Shown here: positions 6,250 through 13,845 of the stretch, one piece after another
Layout of the letters: the number at the start of each line of letters is the position of its first letter
Position numbering within the stretch: the first letter of the stretch is position 1
Source of the DNA: Bordetella parapertussis
GTDB taxonomy: Bacteria > Pseudomonadota > Gammaproteobacteria > Burkholderiales > Burkholderiaceae_C
Assembly (NCBI GenBank): GCA_945873925.1
Contig: CAMCES010000021.1
Coordinates: 1-28,630 of the forward strand
Reading direction: 5' to 3'
DNA length: 28,630 bases
The notes under the pieces: model-generated
What the model was told of the DNA's origin: nothing
The model's database searches: none
The model's input: the letters and a program-made list of their open reading frames with translations, nothing else
Program-made: the position numbers and the translations under genes

Positions 6250-7581
6250 TCAGGGGCCTGTGTCGGCAAAGGCGACAGCTGATGAGGAGAGTTGGTTGGC
6301 CGCTTCCTTGGCCAGCAGGTTGAAACGCTCGCGCGCATCGGCAGACACGGCGACGGTTTCACTTTGCTTGGCCAGCAGCAAGGGGTCTTGGTGCTTGCCG
6401 TTGACTCGGAATTCAAAGTGCAAATGCGGACCCGTGGCCCAACCGGTTGCGCCTACCAAACCAATCGACTGTCCTTGTGCAAGGGATTGACCGCGCTTGA
6501 CCAAAATTTTGCTCAGGTGTGCATACACCGTGCTGTGACCGTTGCGGTGTTTGACGACCACGGCATTTCCATAGCCACCCATGACGCCAGCGCTTTCAAC
6601 CACACCTATGCCCACATTGCGCACCGGTGTGCCTTGGGGGGCAGCGTAATCCACCCCGAGGTGTGCACGCCAAGTCTGCAAGATCGGGTGAAAACGCATT
6701 TTGAAGCCGCTGGTGACCCGTGAAAAAGCCAACGGTGAGGCCAGATAAACCCGCCGCAAGCTTTGACCGTCCAAGCTGTAGTAGCCGCCAGGATGGTTTG
6801 CAGACTCCTGGAACCAGAGCGCTTGGTAGGTTTTGCCTTTGTTGACAAACTCCGCTGACAACACTTTGCCGGGTTTGAGGGGTTCACCATCTGCTTCGAG
6901 GGATTCGTAGCTCACCGTGAACCGGTCGCCTTTGCGCAAGGAGCGATGGAAATCAATGTCGCCCGCAAAAATATCAGCCACTTGCATGGCGATGCTGTCG
7001 GGTATGCCGGCATCATCGGTGGCGGCAAACAGCGAGGTTTGGATCGGGGCGGATGCGAGCCTGACAGAGGATGTCAAATCGCCTGTTTGGAGGACCGCAG
7101 TCAATCCATCGGCCCCTCGCTCAATCACCAAACGTTGAAAAGTGCTGCCGCTCTCAGGAGCCCACCGGACGGTTAACTTGAGCAACCGGTTGTCGCTGTC
7201 GGCTTCGGCACTCAAAAACCGACCCGAACGCCCGGCCAGGTTGTCATGAACCAGGCGATGGCTTCGCAAAAAATCAGCCGCTTGCTTGTCATGGATGCCC
7301 AAACGCCGCAACAGGGATTCGGCGGTATCGCTCGAACGGGATATGCCAGAGCGGAACAAGCGCATGTCCGCGCTGTCCAAGCTTTGAAGTTGAAAAGCGG
7401 TACCCAGGGTGGAGACGGCTTGCACCAGTTGCCTGACCGGCATCTGCTGATTCGCGGTGGTGAACCCGGCAACAGCAAATGCACCACCCGCAGCCAACAG
7501 CATCAACCCGCCCAAGCGCCACACCCATGGCTTGGCGCTGGGTGCGACGGTTTCGGTGGGCGGTAAGGTTGGCAAGGGCAT
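6250..7581 (-). CDS. membrane-anchored M23 family metallopeptidase (MepM-like)
   Basis: 443 residues. A proline-rich cytoplasmic stretch is followed by one membrane segment (about 20-42, rich in Leu, Ala and Gly), a long periplasmic N-domain (about 45-290) with no clear LysM, and a C-terminal M23 domain (about 295-405). Zinc ligands are visible: H307 and D311 in HLGVDYAAPQGTPV, and H388 in GPHLHFEF, with H355 (VYAHLS) and H386 as the other catalytic histidines. The set is complete, so it is predicted to be an active peptidoglycan endopeptidase rather than an EnvC/NlpD-type activator. It is divergent from tyrS and sits directly upstream of anmK. The precise crosslink cleaved cannot be read from sequence. 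Confidence 0.92.
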   Translation of the reverse strand: MPLPTLPPTETVAPSAKPWVWRLGGLMLLAAGGAFAVAGFTTANQQMPVRQLVQAVSTLGTAFQLQSLDSADMRLFRSGISRSSDTAESLLRRLGIHDKQAADFLRSHRLVHDNLAGRSGRFLSAEADSDNRLLKLTVRWAPESGSTFQRLVIERGADGLTAVLQTGDLTSSVRLASAPIQTSLFAATDDAGIPDSIAMQVADIFAGDIDFHRSLRKGDRFTVSYESLEADGEPLKPGKVLSAEFVNKGKTYQALWFQESANHPGGYYSLDGQSLRRVYLASPLAFSRVTSGFKMRFHPILQTWRAHLGVDYAAPQGTPVRNVGIGVVESAGVMGGYGNAVVVKHRNGHSTVYAHLSKILVKRGQSLAQGQSIGLVGATGWATGPHLHFEFRVNGKHQDPLLLAKQSETVAVSADARERFNLLAKEAANQLSSSAVAFADTGP

Positions 7582-7631
7582 GGTGGCGGGCCTGGGTGGT
7601 GTGTCAGTACAGTCTTGGAATGACTGCGCTT

Positions 7632-7637
7632 TAGAAT
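7632..7637 (+). promoter_or_regulatory. candidate -10 box in the tyrS/M23 divergent region
   Basis: TAGAAT resembles a sigma-70 -10 element about 100 bases before the tyrS ATG. No convincing -35 is present. The 153-base divergent region (7582-7734) also carries a short CAGTC/GACTG inverted repeat at 7610-7626 and three TGCAG pentamers, with nothing else recognisable. Confidence 0.25.
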
Positions 7638-7734
7638 GTGTCTGCAGCGGTGGGTATAGCCATTAAGCGTTCCTTGAACACTGGGGGTGCAGTATACAGG
7701 CCAAATCCCCTGCAGTCACCATCTGAAAAGACAT

Positions 7735-8967
7735 ATGAATCAAGTACCTGAAACACATTCCTCATTGTCTGAGCAGGTTCAACACGCATTGACTGTTTCA
7801 CAGCGTGGTTGTGAGGAATTGTTGCCACAGGCTGAATGGATCAAAAAATTACAAGATTCCGAGACCACAGGTAAGCCGTTGCGGATCAAGTTGGGCCTGG
7901 ACCCCACCGCGCCAGACATCCACATTGGGCACACCGTGGTGCTCAACAAAATGCGTCAACTCCAAGACCTGGGGCACCAAGTCATTTTTTTGATCGGCGA
8001 CTTCACCAGCATGATCGGCGACCCGTCCGGGCGCAACAGCACCCGCCCACCCTTGACGCCTGAGCAGATCAAGGCCAACGCCGAGACTTATTACAAACAG
8101 GCCAGCCTGGTGTTAGACCCGGCACGCACAGAAATCCGCTACAACAGCGAATGGAGCGATCCTTTGGGCGCACGCGGCATGATCGAGTTGGCGGCCAAGT
8201 ACAACGTGGCGCGCATGATGGAGCGCGACGACTTTCACAAACGGTTCCACAGTGGCCAATCGATCAGCGTGCATGAATTTCTATACCCGCTGATGCAAGG
8301 CTATGACAGCGTCGCCTTGAAAAGCGACTTGGAGTTGGGTGGCACCGACCAAAAATTCAACCTGCTGATGGGTCGTCACTTGCAGCAAGAGTTCGGCCAA
8401 GAGCCGCAATGCATTTTGACCATGCCCTTGCTTGAGGGCTTGGACGGCGTTGACAAAATGTCCAAAAGCAAGCACAACTACATTGGCATCACCGAGGAGC
8501 CTAACACCATGTTTGCCAAGGTTTTGTCGATCAGCGACACCTTGATGTGGCGCTGGTTCACCTTGCTCAGCTTCCAAAGCTTGGAGGCCATCGCTGGATT
8601 GCAGGCGGAGGTTGAGGGTGGGCGCAACCCGCGCGATGCCAAAGTCATGTTGGCCAAAGAAATCACCACCCGCTTTCACAGTGCTGCCTTGGCCGATGCC
8701 GCCGAGCAAGATTTTGTCAACCGCAGCAAAGGCGGTATTCCGGACGAGATTCCCGATGTCCACCTCAGTGGCGCACCCATGGGCATCGCAGCGCTGCTCA
8801 AAAGCGCAGGTCTGGCGCCTTCGAGCAGTGAAGCCAGCCGCCTGATCGACGGCGGCGGTGTGCGCATCGATGGCAGTGTGGTCAGTGACAAGGCCTTGAA
8901 GTTGGCTGCAGGAACGCATGTGGTGCAAGTGGGCAAGCGCAAATTTGCGCGTGTTCATCTGACGTGA
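7735..8967 (+). CDS. tyrS: tyrosyl-tRNA synthetase
   Basis: 410 residues, matching the shorter-insert second subfamily of bacterial TyrRS. Class I hallmarks are HIGH in APDIHIGHTVVLNKM and KMSKSKHNYIG; the first-fold segment FLIGDFTSMIGDPSGR is also typical. A C-terminal S4 domain (about 345-405, with ASRLIDGGGVRIDG) binds tRNA. The ATG at 7735 is preferred over an in-frame GTG at 7687 because the extra 16 residues show no family similarity; the ribosome-binding site (AAAAG) is weak either way. It is divergent from the M23 peptidase-anmK pair. Confidence 0.96.
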   Translation: MNQVPETHSSLSEQVQHALTVSQRGCEELLPQAEWIKKLQDSETTGKPLRIKLGLDPTAPDIHIGHTVVLNKMRQLQDLGHQVIFLIGDFTSMIGDPSGRNSTRPPLTPEQIKANAETYYKQASLVLDPARTEIRYNSEWSDPLGARGMIELAAKYNVARMMERDDFHKRFHSGQSISVHEFLYPLMQGYDSVALKSDLELGGTDQKFNLLMGRHLQQEFGQEPQCILTMPLLEGLDGVDKMSKSKHNYIGITEEPNTMFAKVLSISDTLMWRWFTLLSFQSLEAIAGLQAEVEGGRNPRDAKVMLAKEITTRFHSAALADAAEQDFVNRSKGGIPDEIPDVHLSGAPMGIAALLKSAGLAPSSSEASRLIDGGGVRIDGSVVSDKALKLAAGTHVVQVGKRKFARVHLT

Positions 8968-9007
8968 GCCATCGAACGGTGTCATCCGCATCAGCGATCA
9001 TGGCTGC

Positions 9008-9931
9008 ATGACCCTCCTGACCAAGATTTCACCCAAAACCCTGCTCTGGGCTTCCATGGTGGTGGCCATCATCACGATCGTGTTGAAAACCTGGGCCTGG
9101 TACATCACCGATTCGGTGGGCTTGTTGTCCGACGCGATGGAGTCGTTTGTCAATCTGGCCAGCGCCATCTTTGCATTGATGATGGTGACCGTGGCAGAAC
9201 AGCCTGCAGACGAAGCGCATCCCTATGGACACCACAAAGCAGAGTATTTCTCCTCAGGCTTTGAAGGAGTGTTGATCATTGGGGCTGCGGCCGCCATTCT
9301 GTGGACATCGGTTCACCGCATATTCGACCCGCAACCTGTCGGGTCCTTCGGTTGGGGCTTGGCCTTGTCGGTGGCCAGCTCGGTCTTGAATGGCTTGCTC
9401 GCCTGGGTGATGTTTGGTGCTGCCAAGGTGCACCGATCCATTGCCTTGGAAGCCGATGCTCGGCATTTGGTCACCGATGTCTGGACCTCCGCTGGTGTGG
9501 TCATTGGCCTGACCATGGTGTATTTCACAGGTTGGCTGTGGCTGGACGCGGTGGTCGCGATTGCCGTGGCTTTGAACATATTCAAAGAAGGCGTACGACT
9601 GATCTGGCGTTCATCGCAAGGTTTGATGGACGAGGCGGTAGAGCCTGACGTGCTGGCGCAAATTCACCAAGTGCTCGACGGCTTTGAACACAAACGAGGC
9701 GAGGTTGACATCATCCGTTTTGACCATGTGGTGACCCGCCGAGCAGGTCAGCGACGCTTCGTCGACATGCATATGCACATGCCCTCGAGCTGGTCCTTGG
9801 GCCGCGCGGCCGCACTGCGCAACAGCGTTGAGCAGGCCTTGATGGGTACAGTACCCGGTTTGCGTGCTTCTATCCAACTCTTGCCCAACGATGTGGAAGC
9901 GCATGTCGACGATGTCCGCGATTTGAAATAA
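9008..9931 (+). CDS. cation diffusion facilitator (CDF) family transporter
   Basis: 307 residues, a YiiP/FieF-type architecture: six transmembrane segments within about 12-205 and a cytoplasmic ferredoxin-like domain at about 208-290. Such proteins export divalent metals (Zn, Fe, Mn, Co) by proton antiport. Aligned by eye to E. coli YiiP without gaps, TM5 keeps H153 and D157 of the transport site, and the loop site keeps D68, H71 and H75. In TM2, however, YiiP D45 and D49 are replaced by E45 and N49 (within SDAMESFVN), so metal preference may differ from the zinc/iron type. There is no obvious ribosome-binding site. It starts 40 bases after tyrS and may be read through from it. Confidence 0.9.
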   Translation: MTLLTKISPKTLLWASMVVAIITIVLKTWAWYITDSVGLLSDAMESFVNLASAIFALMMVTVAEQPADEAHPYGHHKAEYFSSGFEGVLIIGAAAAILWTSVHRIFDPQPVGSFGWGLALSVASSVLNGLLAWVMFGAAKVHRSIALEADARHLVTDVWTSAGVVIGLTMVYFTGWLWLDAVVAIAVALNIFKEGVRLIWRSSQGLMDEAVEPDVLAQIHQVLDGFEHKRGEVDIIRFDHVVTRRAGQRRFVDMHMHMPSSWSLGRAAALRNSVEQALMGTVPGLRASIQLLPNDVEAHVDDVRDLK

Positions 9932-9962
9932 AGCCACGGCTCACGCCACAAAGGCATGGGCT

Positions 9963-9968
9963 GATAAT
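9963..9968 (+). promoter_or_regulatory. candidate -10 box for dbpA, leaderless placement
   Basis: GATAAT within CTGATAATCCA lies so that a transcript would begin at about the dbpA ATG (9975), and no Shine-Dalgarno is present before that ATG. The same 11-mer recurs before ruvA. No good -35 is seen. Confidence 0.35.
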
Positions 9969-9974
9969 CCAGCC

Positions 9975-11372
9975 ATGTCTGCATCCTTCAAAGCACTTTC
10001 TCTTTCTCCCGACACACTCCACAACCTCGATCAACTCGGCTACACCGAGATGACCGCGATCCAAGCAGCAAGCCTGCCCTTGGCGCTGGCGGGTCAAGAC
10101 TTGATTGCCCAAGCCAGCACCGGCAGTGGCAAAACCGCCGCGTTTGGTTTGCCCTTGGTGGAAAAACTCACCGCCAATTTCCACGCGGTGCAAGGCTTGG
10201 TGATGTGTCCGACCCGCGAGTTGGCTGACCAGGTGACCACCGAAATCCGCCGTCTTGCTCGGGCCACGATCAATATCAAAGTCGTTACTTTGTGCGGCGG
10301 CGTGGCCTTGCGCGGTCAAGAACAAAGCCTGCAACACGGTGCGCATGTGGTGGTGGGTACGCCAGGGCGCATCCTGGACCATTTGACGCGGGGCAAGCTG
10401 CGCTTGGATTCGGTCAAAACCTTGGTGCTCGATGAGGCCGACCGCATGCTGGACATGGGTTTTTTCGAGGACATGAAGCAGCTCATAGCGCACTGCCCTG
10501 CGCAGCGTCAAACGCTGTTGTTCTCGGCCACTTACCCCGAGGGCATGGCCAAGCTGTCGGCTCAGTTCATGCGCGACCCCCAGACCGTGAAAGTGCAAAC
10601 CGTGCATGCGGCCGACAAAATCCGCCAGGTGTTTTTCGAGGTGCTTGAACACCAGCGTTTGCATGCGGTGTCTTTGCTGCTCAACCACTTTCGCCCAGAA
10701 TCGACCATCGCGTTTTGCAATACCAAGCAGCAATGCCGTCAGCTCCTGGCAGTGCTGCAAGCCCAGGGCTTTGATGCGCTGGCCTTGTATGGCGAGCTGG
10801 AGCAACGCGAGCGCGACCAGGTGCTGGTGCAGTTTGCCAACCGCAGTTGCTCGGTTTTGGTGGCCACCGACGTGGCCGCGCGTGGCTTGGACATCAGCCA
10901 GTTGAACGCGGTGATCAACGTGGATGTCACCCCCGACGCCGAATTGCACATCCACCGCATTGGCCGCACCGGCCGAGCCGACGCCCAGGGCTTGGCGTTG
11001 ACTTTGGCCAGTTTGGACGAGATGGGCGCGGTGGGTCGCATCGAGGTCTTGCAAGGCCAAGCATCGCTATGGGCGGAGTGGTCGGAGTTAAGCCCTGCTG
11101 CGGGCGACAAGCTGCAAGCCCCGATGCGCACCTTACAAATCGTGGGTGGGCGCAAAGAAAAAATACGCGCTGGTGACGTGCTCGGAGCCATGACCGGCGA
11201 AGCTGGCTTCAAGGCCGAACAAATTGGCAAGATCAATGTCAACGAGTTCTCCACTTATGTGGCGGTTGACCGCGCCATTGCAGACACCGCGGTTGAGCGC
11301 TTGTCCCAGGGGCGCATCAAAGGCAAAACCGTGCGCGTGCGTTTGCTCGATGGTCTGACAGATCAGCGGTAA
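9975..11372 (+). CDS. dbpA: DEAD-box ATP-dependent RNA helicase DbpA
   Basis: 465 residues, typical of DbpA. RecA-like domain 1 carries the Q motif (TEMTAIQAASLP), Walker A ASTGSGKT (47-54), PTRELA, TPGR, DEAD (153-156) and SAT. Domain 2 carries ALYGELEQRERD, VATDVAARGLDI and HRIGRTGRA. The C-terminal domain (about 390-462, starting near MRTLQIVGGRKEKIRAGDVLGAM) is the DbpA RNA-binding domain, which in E. coli recognises hairpin 92 of 23S rRNA and directs the helicase to 50S assembly. It has no ribosome-binding site and may be leaderless. Its 3' end overlaps convergent ybeY by 10 bases, placing two rRNA maturation genes end to end. Confidence 0.95.
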   Translation: MSASFKALSLSPDTLHNLDQLGYTEMTAIQAASLPLALAGQDLIAQASTGSGKTAAFGLPLVEKLTANFHAVQGLVMCPTRELADQVTTEIRRLARATINIKVVTLCGGVALRGQEQSLQHGAHVVVGTPGRILDHLTRGKLRLDSVKTLVLDEADRMLDMGFFEDMKQLIAHCPAQRQTLLFSATYPEGMAKLSAQFMRDPQTVKVQTVHAADKIRQVFFEVLEHQRLHAVSLLLNHFRPESTIAFCNTKQQCRQLLAVLQAQGFDALALYGELEQRERDQVLVQFANRSCSVLVATDVAARGLDISQLNAVINVDVTPDAELHIHRIGRTGRADAQGLALTLASLDEMGAVGRIEVLQGQASLWAEWSELSPAAGDKLQAPMRTLQIVGGRKEKIRAGDVLGAMTGEAGFKAEQIGKINVNEFSTYVAVDRAIADTAVERLSQGRIKGKTVRVRLLDGLTDQR

Positions 11373-11824
11373 GGATTGGCCAAGCCCAAACCAGCCAAGA
11401 TCTCGACCTCGCGCGCCTCCATGGCGTGTGCCTCTTTCAGCGAGTTTTCATGGTCCCAACCTTGGGCATGCAAACAACCATGCACCAGCAAATGGGCGTA
11501 ATGCGCCGCCAGGGTTTTGCCTTGTTCTTTGGCTTCCTGTGCAATCACCGGCGCACACAACACCAGATCAGCCATCACCCATGGCGCTTGCGCATAGCCA
11601 AAGGTCAGGACGTTGGTGGCGTGGTCATTTTTTCGGTAGCTCTGGTTGAGCGTCCTGCCTTCATCCAAGCCGACCACACGCACCGTGATTTCCGCATCAA
11701 CAAACAAGGCGTGGCGCAGGCAACGCGCAACCCCATGCCTGGGCAGGGCAGCACGGTGTCTGGCGGCGTAGGGGATGTCGGCAAATTGCAGCGACAACTG
11801 AAGCTGAGGCAAGGCCACGCGCAT
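11363..11824 (-). CDS. ybeY: endoribonuclease YbeY (rRNA maturation factor)
   Basis: 153 residues from the ATG at 11824. The UPF0054 zinc motif is complete: H115, H119 and H125 in VHGCLHAQGWDH; the conserved Arg (R64) lies in SYRKNDHATNVLTF. YbeY takes part in 16S rRNA 3'-end maturation and ribosome quality control. The stop of phoH and this ATG share one base (TGATG), so translation is probably coupled; an in-frame TTG one codon earlier is less likely. PhoH-like ATPases and YbeY are neighbours in many bacteria. The 3' end runs 10 bases into dbpA on the other strand. Confidence 0.94.
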   Translation of the reverse strand: MRVALPQLQLSLQFADIPYAARHRAALPRHGVARCLRHALFVDAEITVRVVGLDEGRTLNQSYRKNDHATNVLTFGYAQAPWVMADLVLCAPVIAQEAKEQGKTLAAHYAHLLVHGCLHAQGWDHENSLKEAHAMEAREVEILAGLGLANPYR

Positions 11825-12762
11825 CAACCTGTTTTGCGTTGCTTGTCGTAGGCGTCGACGATGCGGGCGACCAAGGGATGGCGCACCACGTCTTTGCTGG
11901 TGAAGTGGGTCATGGCGATGCCAGGCACGCGGCGTAACACCCGCTCTGCATCCACCAGGCCACTGGGGCTGCCCTTGGGCAAGTCAATTTGGCTCACATC
12001 ACCTGTGATCACCGCTTTGGCACCCAAACAGATGCGGGTGAGGAACATCTTCATTTGCTCGGGCGTGGTGTTTTGCGCCTCGTCCAAGATGATGAATGCG
12101 TTGTTCAAGGTGCGTCCACGCATGAAAGCCAAAGGCGCGATTTCCAAGGCACTGCGCTCAAACGCTTTTTGCACCTTGTCAAAGCCCATGAGTTCATACA
12201 AAGCGTCGTAGAGTGGCCGCAAATACGGGTCTACTTTTTGTCCCAAGTCACCCGGCAAGAAACCCAGCTTTTCACCGGCTTCAACGGCTGGGCGGGTCAG
12301 GATGATGCGTTGCACCGCGCTGCGCTCCAAGGCGTCGACCGCGCTGGCCACCGCCAAATAGGTTTTGCCCGTGCCCGCTGGGCCAATGCCAAAGGTGATG
12401 TCGTGTTGCGCGATATTGTCCAGGTAGATGCCTTGTGTGGGGGTGCGAGCGCGCACATCGTTGCGGCGTGTCGACAACGTCAAGCTCCCGTCATCGCGCA
12501 ACGGCATGTGCTCGTCGCCCGACAACATGAGTTGCACTTGCTCTTTGGGAATCGCTTTGCCAGCGCGCTCGTACATGGCTTGAAGTATTTCCAAAGCCCG
12601 TTCGGCTTTGGCTTTGGGCCCATCGATTTTGAATTTTTCGTGGCTGTGCCCGATCTTGACTTCAAGCGCCAGTTCGAGGGTGCGCAGGTGTTCGTCCAAG
12701 GCGCCGCAGAGGTGGCCCAAACGGGTGTTGTTCGCAGGGGAGAAAGTATGGCGAAGTATCAC
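11824..12762 (-). CDS. PhoH-like ATPase (YbeZ type)
   Basis: 312 residues. An N-terminal KH-like segment (about 15-65, LCGALDEHLRTLE...FKIDGPKAKAERAL) precedes a P-loop ATPase domain with Walker A GPAGTGKT (127-134) and Walker B AFIILDEAQN (about 222-231), followed by the conserved VITGDVSQIDLP. The start is a GTG at 12762 that overlaps the upstream gene's stop as GTGA. In E. coli the orthologue YbeZ acts with YbeY in rRNA processing, and the same adjacency is kept here. The older 'phosphate starvation' name says little about function. Confidence 0.93.
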   Translation of the reverse strand: MILRHTFSPANNTRLGHLCGALDEHLRTLELALEVKIGHSHEKFKIDGPKAKAERALEILQAMYERAGKAIPKEQVQLMLSGDEHMPLRDDGSLTLSTRRNDVRARTPTQGIYLDNIAQHDITFGIGPAGTGKTYLAVASAVDALERSAVQRIILTRPAVEAGEKLGFLPGDLGQKVDPYLRPLYDALYELMGFDKVQKAFERSALEIAPLAFMRGRTLNNAFIILDEAQNTTPEQMKMFLTRICLGAKAVITGDVSQIDLPKGSPSGLVDAERVLRRVPGIAMTHFTSKDVVRHPLVARIVDAYDKQRKTG

Positions 12763-13148
12763 GGGGTGGGCCCGTATTGCATCTCGCCATTGCCAAAGGA
12801 CCAGTTTTCTTTCGCCACTTCAACCAAGCTGATGAACACATCCTGCTGGCGCATGCCCAGCGCTTGGCTGAGGTCGTCGGCGATACGTCGGTAAAACTTT
12901 TTTTTCAATTCGATGCTGCGCCCAGCGTTGAGGGTGACTTGAATGAACACGATCTGGGCTGAGTACTCGATGCCTAAATAACTGTTGGCCACATTCAGCT
13001 CACTGCTTTCATGCGTGGTGATGATTTGGAATTTGTCGTCTGCGGGCACATGGATTTCTTCGATCATGGCGCGATAGACGATCTCGCCAACCGCTTTGCC
13101 AAAGCCTGCGGGATGTTGTTTTCCATGGTCGATTCGGACGAGAGGCAT
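12759..13148 (-). CDS. tautomerase-superfamily protein
   Basis: 129 residues, beginning MPLVRIDHGKQ. The Pro directly after the initiator Met (P2) is the catalytic base of the 4-oxalocrotonate tautomerase/MIF superfamily. Later segments, DDKFQIITTHE, SYLGIEYSAQIVFIQVTLNAGRS and the C-terminal DVFISLVEVAKENWSFGNGE, match the longer uncharacterised bacterial branch (Tautomerase_2-like). Substrate is unknown. It overlaps phoH by four bases (GTGA) and heads a three-gene unit with phoH and ybeY, which is unexpected for a small-molecule tautomerase. AGAAAG is a weak ribosome-binding site. The 119-base divergent region before ruvA holds its promoter, not identifiable with confidence. Confidence 0.88.
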   Translation of the reverse strand: MPLVRIDHGKQHPAGFGKAVGEIVYRAMIEEIHVPADDKFQIITTHESSELNVANSYLGIEYSAQIVFIQVTLNAGRSIELKKKFYRRIADDLSQALGMRQQDVFISLVEVAKENWSFGNGEMQYGPTP

Positions 13149-13236
13149 GCGTTACTTTCTGATGAGACTCGTGGGTCTGGGCAAAGCATAACCCAAGGGC
13201 TTGCAGACGGGCGCAGAGTGCTCGGCGTTTCACCCT

Positions 13237-13242
13237 GATAAT
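13237..13242 (+). promoter_or_regulatory. candidate -10 box for ruvAB
   Basis: GATAAT within CTGATAATCCA, the same 11-mer as before dbpA. The transcript would start near 13249, about 20 bases before the ruvA ATG. No good -35 and no LexA box were recognised in the 119-base divergent region 13149-13267. Confidence 0.35.
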
Positions 13243-13267
13243 CCAACCCTACTCAGCGACAACTCAC

Positions 13268-13843
13268 ATGATTGGCAAACTCAGCGGCATCCTGATTGAA
13301 AAAACTCCCCCGCAGGTGGTGGTGGACTGCCAAGGCGTGGGCTATGAAGTTGATGTGCCGATGAGCACCTTCTACAACTTGCCTGCAGTTGGCGAACCGG
13401 TCAATTTGCTCACGCATTTCGTGGTGCGCGAAGACGCCCAGATTTTGTTTGGCTTTGCCAGCGTTGAAGAACGTACCGCGTTTCGGTTGTTGATCAAAAT
13501 CTCAGGCGTTGGTCCGCGCATGGCCTTGGGCCTGCTCAGTGGTTTGAGTGTGGCCGAGTTGGCTCAGGCCATCACCTTGCAAGAGTCAGGCCGGCTGGTG
13601 AAGATCCCAGGCATTGGCAAAAAAACCGCCGAGCGTTTGCTCTTGGAGCTCAAAGGCAAAATGGGCAGCGACTTGGGATCGAGTCCGACTGCAACGATCC
13701 ACAATGCACAAAACGACATCATGCAAGCCCTGATGAGCTTGGGCTATTCCGAAAAAGAAGCCTCGGCTGCTTTCAAACAATTGCCCACCGACATGGGTGT
13801 GAGTGAAGGCATCAAGCAAGCACTCAAATCGTTGGCAAACTGA
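13268..13843 (+). CDS. ruvA: Holliday junction DNA-binding protein RuvA
   Basis: 191 residues. Domain I is an OB fold (about 1-64, MIGKLSGILIEKTPPQVVVDCQGVGYEVDVP), domain II has paired helix-hairpin-helix motifs (ISGVGPRMALGLLSG and KIPGIGKKTAERLLLELKG), and domain III (about 145-191) is the three-helix RuvB-binding tail. RuvA tetramers grip four-way junctions and load RuvB for branch migration. It is separated from ruvB by two bases, so the pair is translated together. Confidence 0.97.
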   Translation: MIGKLSGILIEKTPPQVVVDCQGVGYEVDVPMSTFYNLPAVGEPVNLLTHFVVREDAQILFGFASVEERTAFRLLIKISGVGPRMALGLLSGLSVAELAQAITLQESGRLVKIPGIGKKTAERLLLELKGKMGSDLGSSPTATIHNAQNDIMQALMSLGYSEKEASAAFKQLPTDMGVSEGIKQALKSLAN

Positions 13844-13845
13844 GC

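Noticed and set aside
8968..9007. D-aminoacyl-tRNA deacylase gene (dtd) expected near tyrS and the histidine phosphatase
   Set aside because: From memory this neighbour is common in Burkholderiales, but no open frame with its features is present in the window; absence here may only mean it lies elsewhere.
9870..11060. Open frame of 396 codons on the minus strand opposite dbpA
   Set aside because: Antisense shadow of a complete DEAD-box helicase gene; no motif or ribosome-binding site.
11989..12894. Open frame of about 300 codons on the plus strand opposite phoH
   Set aside because: Antisense shadow of a P-loop ATPase gene with all motifs intact.
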